Assembly (NCBI GenBank): GCA_900549445.1 | Contig: UROS01000026.1 | Coordinates: 1-19,313 of the forward strand | From: an uncultured Porphyromonadaceae bacterium | Lineage (GTDB): Bacteria > Bacteroidota > Bacteroidia > Bacteroidales > Muribaculaceae | Length of the DNA stretch: 19,313 bases | Reading direction: 5' to 3' | Part shown: positions 13,495 through 19,313 of the stretch, piece by piece | Layout: every line of letters begins with the position of its first letter | Position numbering within the stretch: position 1 is the stretch's first letter | Made by a program: the position numbers and the translations under genes | The notes under the pieces: model-generated | Database searches by the model: none | Seen by the model: the letters and a program-made list of their open reading frames with translations, nothing else | Told to the model about the DNA's origin: nothing

Positions 13495-14961
13495 TTATTG
13501 TTTGTGCAGAAGTTTGCGCAGCCGCAGCAGGGCGTAGGCGGCCGCAGCGGCTGTGAAGATGCCCATAAGAGAGTAGGGGAGCGCCGTTCCGGGGAGGTAT
13601 GACCCCGCCAGGCAGAGCAGACAGAGGAGCGGGCATATCAGATAGTCGCGCGCCGCGGCTCGAGAGAAGGTGTAGCCATACATCCTGTGGTTTACAACGT
13701 AGTAAACTCCGAGAGAGAACACGTAGTCGAAAACCGCGGCGTAGCCCAGACCGATGAGTCCGAAAAAGTGATAAAACAGAATATTGGCCAGGAATCCCGA
13801 CAGATTGAGGAAAACTCCTTCCATCAGAAAATACACCCGTCTGTTTCCTTTGGCGAAAGCTATATATCCCATAGGGAACTGCAGTAGCCTGAGTATGATT
13901 CCGAAACCCATCCATCTCACTAATTCCAGCACCGGCATGAATTCCTCTGAAAGCAACAGCATTATGATTGGGGGCGCGGAAATGATCATCAGGCACGAGA
14001 GCGGAGCCATGGCGAGCGCCACGATTTCCGACTGACGGTTTACGATGTCGGTCATCAGGCGGTTGTCGGAGGCCGCTTTCGACAGGCGCGGGAAATATTC
14101 GAGCGACAGAGCCGCCGTGATGGCTCCGGAATATTGCGCCGCTATACTCGTCGCAGCCTGGAAAAGGCCCACGGTAGTCTCGCCGCCCTGCGACCGCAGG
14201 TAGATGTTGAGTATGTAGGTGGCGAGCGTGCCTATGAGGTCGCCTGCGAGCAGTACTGTTCCGAGCGAAATCAGCCGCCGGGCGGTTGACTTGTGCTGCT
14301 GCCAGTTGAATTTTTCTCGGGCTGTAATATGGCGCAGGCTGTAGCGGTAAAAGATATAGGTGGTGAGCGACAGTATCACAATACCCGGCACAATACCCCT
14401 GGTGCCGAAAAAATAGTATAGGGGCACCCCGGCCAAAAGTCCTGTCACGGCTCCCACCAACGATGCTTTCGAGAGTTTTTTAACCTCGTGGAGTCCCTGA
14501 AGCACCGACAGTTGTCCGTTGCCGGCGATTGTGAAATACACAGCCACTGCGAGCAGCACGAACTGCCACGTGTAGTCAGGACTGTGGAATGTCAGCTCGC
14601 TGAGCCACCGGGAGCAGAGCGCACACGCAAGAGCTCCTAAAAGCGCCGTGAACCGCAGCAGTGTAAACGCCACACACATAATATGGGCGAATGCGGAGGG
14701 ATTGTCTTTATGTTGCGCCACCTCCTTCACTACCGCGAGATTCAGGCCGAGCGACGCTGCTTTCACGATTGTTCCCGATGCGGAGTTGAACAACGACGAG
14801 ATACCCATTCCGGCCGGCCCTAAAAGAAGAGCCACGAACTTTCCGCGGATAAGACTGACGAGTATCAGAAACATCTGGACGCCTCCGAAAATGGAGGTGC
14901 CTTTGAGAATGCTGCGGTAGCCGTTCTCCCCGTTTTCTTTATCCGGTCGGGTGTCTGCCAT
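13495..14961 (-). CDS. Wzx-type lipopolysaccharide/O-antigen flippase (MOP superfamily)
   Basis: A 488-residue inner-membrane protein with about twelve to fourteen hydrophobic segments, resembling O-antigen/ECA translocases that flip undecaprenyl-linked oligosaccharides to the periplasm. The N-terminal pattern IRGKFVALLLGPAGMGISSLF (about residues 38-58) followed by ASLGLNLAVVKEVA is typical of the WzxE/RfbX-like group. Length is normal. The start codon shares one base with the stop of the histidine kinase upstream (TAATG at 14959-14963), so translation is coupled. No glycosyltransferase, polymerase or sugar-nucleotide genes sit beside it, which is unusual for Wzx proteins and leaves its lipid-linked substrate unknown. 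Confidence 0.88.
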   Translation of the reverse strand: MADTRPDKENGENGYRSILKGTSIFGGVQMFLILVSLIRGKFVALLLGPAGMGISSLFNSASGTIVKAASLGLNLAVVKEVAQHKDNPSAFAHIMCVAFTLLRFTALLGALACALCSRWLSELTFHSPDYTWQFVLLAVAVYFTIAGNGQLSVLQGLHEVKKLSKASLVGAVTGLLAGVPLYYFFGTRGIVPGIVILSLTTYIFYRYSLRHITAREKFNWQQHKSTARRLISLGTVLLAGDLIGTLATYILNIYLRSQGGETTVGLFQAATSIAAQYSGAITAALSLEYFPRLSKAASDNRLMTDIVNRQSEIVALAMAPLSCLMIISAPPIIMLLLSEEFMPVLELVRWMGFGIILRLLQFPMGYIAFAKGNRRVYFLMEGVFLNLSGFLANILFYHFFGLIGLGYAAVFDYVFSLGVYYVVNHRMYGYTFSRAAARDYLICPLLCLLCLAGSYLPGTALPYSLMGIFTAAAAAYALLRLRKLLHKQ

Positions 14962-17018
14962 TATTTTTCAAGTATGGCGAAGCTGAACCCCGCCGGGATA
15001 GTCAGAATCATGCTGTAGAGCGGGCGCCCCGGATGGTCGGGATCCGGCTCGGTCTGTTGCCGCAGGTCGATTTTGCCGCGGCGCGAGCGCGAATTAAGCG
15101 TGGTTATGGTCTGCGAAATTACCCGCAGCCCCGTACCCGTTCCGGAGGGAGGCATGAATCCTTCCGGTGCCGATGAGTTAGTGATGGTGTAGACTATGTC
15201 TGATCCCTGGCGCATGATGTCTATGCGGAGAAGCTTCGCGGGATTGTCGTAGCCGCGGAGGCCGTGTTTTACGGCGTTTTCCACGAATATCTGGAGCATC
15301 ATCGAGGGGAGCTGCACTTTCTGCGGGTCGATAGAGCCGTCAATGTTGAGTTGGTAGCGGAACCCGTCGCCGAGCGAACCGCGTTCCACGGCTATGTAAT
15401 TGTCGATGAACGACAGTTCCTCGCTCAGCGGAATCACCCTGCGGTTACACAGCTCGAGATTGCGGCGCATGAGGCGGATAAGGTTGTTGATACCCTCGTT
15501 GCGGTCGGCCATCTCGGCGTTGAGCACATTGAAAATGAAGTGGGGCGATAATCGGTTGCGCACATTTTCCATCTTCATTGTCACCATCAGGTCGTTGAGT
15601 TCGGAAAGCTCCCGGCGGCTGCGGCGGTTGCGCGACACGTTGAGGGCGATGAGCGCCGCCGAAAGGAGCACGGCTGCCAGAATCACTCCCCACACCCAGG
15701 CATAGAGTGATTTCACCTCTTCCTCCTTCTCGGTTACACGCAGACGGGTGCTCAGTATGGTTGTGTCCTGCGAGTAGCGGGTGTTGACTTCCGAGGTGAA
15801 GTTCTCTATCACGTGGCGGGTAAGTGAGTCGCTTATGCTGCGCGAGCGTCGGGTGCAGTCGAGCGAGCGGCGGTAGTCGGCGGTAGCGTTGTAGAACTCG
15901 CCGAGCCGACGGTAGTGGAGTGCCACGTAGCGTGGTGAAATCGTAACTGAGTCAGGATCCACGGCGAGGAGCAGCCGCCGTGCATCGGCGAGGTCGCCTT
16001 TGCGTAGGGCGAGGTCGCCACGGAGAGAATTGAGATAGAACTCCTGGTTGATGTCTGTCACGGCCATGGCGTTGAACTTTTCCATGGCAGAATTGATGTA
16101 TTCCGTGGCGCTGTCGAGACTGTCGAGAAACATCAGACATTCGCCGATGTTTGCCTCCGTCACGGCGTAGTAATAAGGATCGGGCTTCGGCTTCATCGAG
16201 TCGAGGCTCACTGCGGCGCTGCGGAAACTTGCGAGTGCGTCGGCAAATCTGTCGCGGTAATAGAGACTGTTGCCGAGGCTCGAATAGTGGAAAAAGCGCT
16301 GCATGGGCGTAGTTTCCGGGAGATACTGCCGGTTGCGGTTGAAATATATGTCGGCCTCCGGGAAGTTGCCCAGCGAGGTGTAGGCGGTGGCCACACGGAT
16401 TCGGGTGGAGAAGTCGAAGTCGTGAATGCCGGTGGAATCGGCCAGGACGAGGGCGCGGCGCAGATGATTGAGGGCGCGGGCCGGGTCGCCCGCCTGCTCT
16501 TCGAGCTCCGCCATGGAGCTGAGCATATTGATGGCAAGCGAATAATTCTGTGCCTTGATGTCGGTTTCATACGCCTTGCTGAAATAGAGCAGGGCGGAGT
16601 CCGACATTCCGTAGAGGGTCATGATTCTGCCTCTGACCTCGAAGTAGCGGCCGGCCGACAGTGTGGCCTCGGGATGGGTCGAGCAGTATTCGCTCACGGT
16701 TCTCAGAACAGAGTCGCTTCCGGCCTTGTCGCAGACCATCAGGCGCGTGATTGCGAGAATAGTCGACATCGAAGTCCAGTAATCGGCATTGCGGTCTCCG
16801 GCTTCCGCGCGCAGCCGGTTGAAATTTGCTTCTGTTCCGGCGGGATCGGCGTAGACCTGCAGGGCGATTGAGTCGACGGCCGCACTCAGCGGCTCTTCTG
16901 TATTCTGCCGCGTTTTCCCCGGGGAGTGGCGGCATGAGGCGAGTATGCCCGCTATCATGAGCGGGATGATCAGGATCATGAGCGGGAGTCGTAGTCGGGT
17001 GCTTGTTTCGGTGCCCAT
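14961..17018 (-). CDS. Lipobox-bearing TPR sensor histidine kinase, LytS/YehU (His_kinase) type
   Basis: A 685-residue membrane sensor kinase. Residues 10-29 form a hydrophobic signal ending in a lipobox (LASC, Cys29), which predicts a lipid-anchored periplasmic N-terminus. Residues about 40-420 are helical pairs consistent with several TPR repeats. One membrane helix follows near 441-462 (VWGVILAAVLLSAALIALNV), then a short coiled-coil and the kinase. The H-box is SPHFIFNVLNAE with phospho-acceptor His493, the N-box VENAVKHGL with Asn581, and the G-box GTGTGL. This is the two-domain His_kinase plus HATPase architecture that normally pairs with a LytTR response regulator, but no regulator gene lies beside it in the window. 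It sits 64 bases after the Ig-like lipoprotein gene and overlaps the flippase start by one base. Confidence 0.9.
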   Translation of the reverse strand: MGTETSTRLRLPLMILIIPLMIAGILASCRHSPGKTRQNTEEPLSAAVDSIALQVYADPAGTEANFNRLRAEAGDRNADYWTSMSTILAITRLMVCDKAGSDSVLRTVSEYCSTHPEATLSAGRYFEVRGRIMTLYGMSDSALLYFSKAYETDIKAQNYSLAINMLSSMAELEEQAGDPARALNHLRRALVLADSTGIHDFDFSTRIRVATAYTSLGNFPEADIYFNRNRQYLPETTPMQRFFHYSSLGNSLYYRDRFADALASFRSAAVSLDSMKPKPDPYYYAVTEANIGECLMFLDSLDSATEYINSAMEKFNAMAVTDINQEFYLNSLRGDLALRKGDLADARRLLLAVDPDSVTISPRYVALHYRRLGEFYNATADYRRSLDCTRRSRSISDSLTRHVIENFTSEVNTRYSQDTTILSTRLRVTEKEEEVKSLYAWVWGVILAAVLLSAALIALNVSRNRRSRRELSELNDLMVTMKMENVRNRLSPHFIFNVLNAEMADRNEGINNLIRLMRRNLELCNRRVIPLSEELSFIDNYIAVERGSLGDGFRYQLNIDGSIDPQKVQLPSMMLQIFVENAVKHGLRGYDNPAKLLRIDIMRQGSDIVYTITNSSAPEGFMPPSGTGTGLRVISQTITTLNSRSRRGKIDLRQQTEPDPDHPGRPLYSMILTIPAGFSFAILEK

Positions 17019-17082
17019 GCGTAAGAATTTGTGTGTTGTGAGAATGAAGGGTTTATGCTTGTGTTCGTGGTGATGGAAGTGC

Positions 17083-19098
17083 CTACCGTCGTCTGCGGCG
17101 GTCGAGCACGTCGTTGGTGTTGTTGAAATTAGAGTTTCCGCGGGTGGCGGCGTTCATGAAGGGATCATCGAAAAATTCGTCTTCCTCCTCTTCGTCGCTG
17201 CTGTTGCGCTCCTCATCGTCGAATTTCTTCTTTTTCGGCTTGTTTTTCTTGATTTCCTGAGGTTTCTGGAGATCAACGGGAATTTCGTAGATGTTCCATG
17301 TCTGCTCAACGTCCCAGTTCTTCTTCAGATTCAGCTTTTTGGGGTAATAATACACCTCCTCGGGCTGAATCGAGTCGGCGATATTGCCCGTTGTCCAGAT
17401 GCCGTTGGTGTCGGCGTCTACAAACAGGCGGGCGTAATAGGTTCCCGGGTTGATAAACGGAATTACGGCTTTTCCACCGCTCACCGGAGCGGTGGTCACC
17501 GGTTTGTCCGAGCTCAGGAGTTCTACCACAGCGGGTCGGCCGTCGAGTCCCGAAACGTTGAAGGTCAGCGTGGAGTAATCGGCGAGTTTCTTTGTGGTGA
17601 ACTCATGGGTGACAGGCTTGTTGACGAGACCGTAGATGTCGCGCATCGACGCGGAGTCGATCACGAGCTTGTATTTTGTGCCTTCCTCCCACGGGTATGC
17701 GGCGGAGAACTGCATCGGTTTCAGGGGGTCGGACCGTCGGATTACCGGAGGCTCTACGGCTACCCAGAGCGTGTCGACCATCTTCTCCATTCTTACAGCG
17801 GTGCTGTCGAATGCCTCAACCGGTGTCCCGGCGGCAAACCTCAGCGGTCGGTTCAGATCCTGCGTCGTGCCGGAACTTACGCGCAGATCCATTGAGGGAA
17901 TCACCGGAGCGGCAGCGGCGCTGTCGGCTTCCTCTCCCTCTTTTTTCTTCTTTTTCGGCTCCTCCTTGTCTTTGTTTTTCTTCTTTGCGCCGCGCATTAT
18001 GAAGCGCAGAGTGTCGGTGGTGAGCGAAAGATTGTCGGTTGAATCGGTGCGCATGTAGCGCGCCTCGAGCAGCAGAGTGTCGAGCGCGATTAGCGAAGTG
18101 TCTTTTATCCAGTAGGTCAGGGTGTCGAGCGTAGGCGATGCGTCGAGCACGGCCCACTGCGAGATATCGTCGCCTTTCCGCCGGGAGTTGATAAGACGCA
18201 GAATCGGGAGCGAGTCGGCGCGGGTGTTGAACTTGAATTCGAGTTTATTGCGCTCGGCGCGGCTGTTGTCTGTCATATACTGCGGCTTGTAGTCCTCGTT
18301 GAACCACGTCAGCAGCACGTCGTCGGGATGAAAAATGGTTTTCATCGCGCTCACGAGCGAGTCTTTTCCGTCGGCCGCCCGCAGGGTGTCGGTCACCATC
18401 TCGCGCGAGGCCCAGGGTGAGATGGTGCCGCCGTAGAAGGCCACATCCTCCGAACGGTCCCAGTGGTAGTCGCGGTTCATGTCGTTTACCGCGAAAATAT
18501 GATAGTTGCCCGGCTTGAGGTTGCGCAGGGTGAACTGGCCGAGCTGATTGGTCTTGGTAATGCGCTCGAACGGCAGAGTGGATATGGCGGTGTCGGAAAG
18601 ATTGGAATATACGCCCACGAGCATTCCCTGGGCGGGTTCGAGAGTGCGAGCTTCGAAAACCATTCCGGAAATACGCAGTGAGTCGATGCTGTCGCCGGTG
18701 GCGAAGTCCATGGCAAAGCCGTCGAGCACGTTCGACTCGTTGAGGTCGCGGATGGCGTCGGCAAAGTCGATGGTATAGGTGGTGTTCTCGAGCATGGTGT
18801 CGCGCAACTCCACGGTCACGTGGCGCCCCAGCGCCGAAACGCTCGGCGGAGTGCGCTGTGCGGGCGATACTACCACCTTGTTCATAGGGTCTTCGATCGA
18901 CACGTTCTCGTCGAATTCCACCACTATCTTAGGGTTCTTCACATTGAGCGACCCCGGTGCGGGATTCGACTTGATGTAGACGGGCGGCGTCTGGTCACGC
19001 GGGCCGCCCTCGGGCCGTCCCATGCTCGCACACGCCACGAGTAAACCCGCCGCGGCAACGGGCAACATTCTGAGTGTCAGATACGAAAACTTCTTCAT
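17083..19098 (-). CDS. Ig-like (Big_5) domain lipoprotein
   Basis: A 671-residue predicted outer-membrane or periplasmic lipoprotein. The signal peptide ends in lipobox LVAC (Cys23). Residues about 37-133 form a Big_5 Ig-like domain (TPPVYIKSNPAPGS, VVEFDENVSIEDP, TYTIDFADAIRDLNE). Residues about 143-225 look like a carboxypeptidase-regulatory-type beta-sandwich (ITKTNQLGQFTLRNLKPGNY; NDMNRDYHWDRSEDVAFY). A second Ig-like stretch lies near 430-505, and another small beta domain (FINPGTYYARLFVDADTNGIW) follows. Two Lys/Glu-rich low-complexity linkers lie near residues 370-395 and close to the C-terminus, which ends in acidic and Arg-rich runs. Such proteins are widespread in Bacteroidetes with no settled function. 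It is first in its unit and has the best promoter of the right half. Confidence 0.88.
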   Translation of the reverse strand: MKKFSYLTLRMLPVAAAGLLVACASMGRPEGGPRDQTPPVYIKSNPAPGSLNVKNPKIVVEFDENVSIEDPMNKVVVSPAQRTPPSVSALGRHVTVELRDTMLENTTYTIDFADAIRDLNESNVLDGFAMDFATGDSIDSLRISGMVFEARTLEPAQGMLVGVYSNLSDTAISTLPFERITKTNQLGQFTLRNLKPGNYHIFAVNDMNRDYHWDRSEDVAFYGGTISPWASREMVTDTLRAADGKDSLVSAMKTIFHPDDVLLTWFNEDYKPQYMTDNSRAERNKLEFKFNTRADSLPILRLINSRRKGDDISQWAVLDASPTLDTLTYWIKDTSLIALDTLLLEARYMRTDSTDNLSLTTDTLRFIMRGAKKKNKDKEEPKKKKKEGEEADSAAAAPVIPSMDLRVSSGTTQDLNRPLRFAAGTPVEAFDSTAVRMEKMVDTLWVAVEPPVIRRSDPLKPMQFSAAYPWEEGTKYKLVIDSASMRDIYGLVNKPVTHEFTTKKLADYSTLTFNVSGLDGRPAVVELLSSDKPVTTAPVSGGKAVIPFINPGTYYARLFVDADTNGIWTTGNIADSIQPEEVYYYPKKLNLKKNWDVEQTWNIYEIPVDLQKPQEIKKNKPKKKKFDDEERNSSDEEEEDEFFDDPFMNAATRGNSNFNNTNDVLDRRRRR

Positions 19099-19168
19099 TC
19101 TCTCTCGCCTGCTCTATGAGAATGACAGGATTGCAGCACGAATCCCCGCCCATTCTCTATAATAGGTG

Positions 19169-19198
19169 CAAATGTACGAATTTTCATCGACTTTCAAA
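19169..19198 (-). promoter_or_regulatory. Promoter of the lipoprotein-kinase-flippase unit
   Basis: On the - strand TTTG (19195-19198) is followed after 18 bases by TACATTTG (19169-19176), a near-consensus Bacteroidetes promoter. Transcription would start near 19163 and leave a leader of about 65 bases, much longer than the other leaders here. No riboswitch-like fold was recognised in it. Confidence 0.75.
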
Positions 19199-19244
19199 GA
19201 GAACGGCCGTGGGAAATTTCCGGCGGCAATACGGGAAATGACTC

Positions 19245-19313
19245 TTAAGGCTTCAGCAGCTGAATGAGTTCGGCCACGCCTTCGGTGGACGGCTTGGCTA
19301 TTACGGTGACTCC
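19245..19313 (-). CDS. 3' end of a gene entering from the right edge (22 codons)
   Basis: An open frame on the - strand enters from the right edge and ends at TAA (19245-19247), coding GVTVIAKPSTEGVAELIQLL and two further residues (Lys, Pro). Composition and the strand of its neighbours make it a likely C-terminus, ending about 45 bases before the promoter of the Ig-like lipoprotein. It is too short to name a product. Confidence 0.55.
   Translation of the reverse strand, partial: GVTVIAKPSTEGVAELIQLLKP

Overview
The window looks like a chromosomal stretch from a Bacteroidales bacterium, quite possibly a Muribaculaceae-type gut organism. Three things support this. Several transcription units carry the Bacteroidetes -7 box (TAnnTTTG) a few bases before a very short leader. 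Several product families here (a Big_5 Ig-like lipoprotein, a TPR/LytS-type sensor kinase, a small cysteine-motif protein behind aroA) are typical of the group. Canonical Shine-Dalgarno sites are mostly absent. The family placement is an inference, not proven.

Left part, + strand (1-4837): a partial copy of a repeat element, a secreted GH31 alpha-glucosidase-type enzyme with its own terminator, the small SRP RNA gene (ffs) with a clear promoter and T-tract, and a CPA2/Kef-type cation:proton antiporter with a cytosolic tail resembling paired universal-stress domains. It converges with purU (formyltetrahydrofolate deformylase, - strand, 4844-5713).

Middle (5714-8654): purU and aroA (EPSP synthase) are divergent. 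aroA overlaps a small membrane-anchored protein of unknown function. The 341 bases that follow (7498-7838) contain no gene. They hold two inverted, roughly 135-155 bp structured repeats that share flanks and a core but have completely different, internally base-pairing stems. The second ends six bases before a zinc/manganese-type ABC permease gene (ABC-3 family). The same element type is cut by the left window edge at 1-103.

Right part, all - strand (8617-19313): two transcription units. The first (promoter about 12612) runs HAD hydrolase, ribF, NAD-dependent epimerase, small membrane protein, aroQ, O-methyltransferase; most joints are ATGA or longer overlaps, so this is a tightly coupled housekeeping operon. 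The second (promoter about 19169-19198) runs Ig-like lipoprotein, lipobox-bearing TPR sensor histidine kinase, Wzx-type flippase, and an unrecognised 250-residue protein. A 22-codon gene end lies at the right edge.

Most of the window is core metabolism and envelope biology. The signal best worth following is the structured repeat family, whose stems differ in sequence but keep their pairing.
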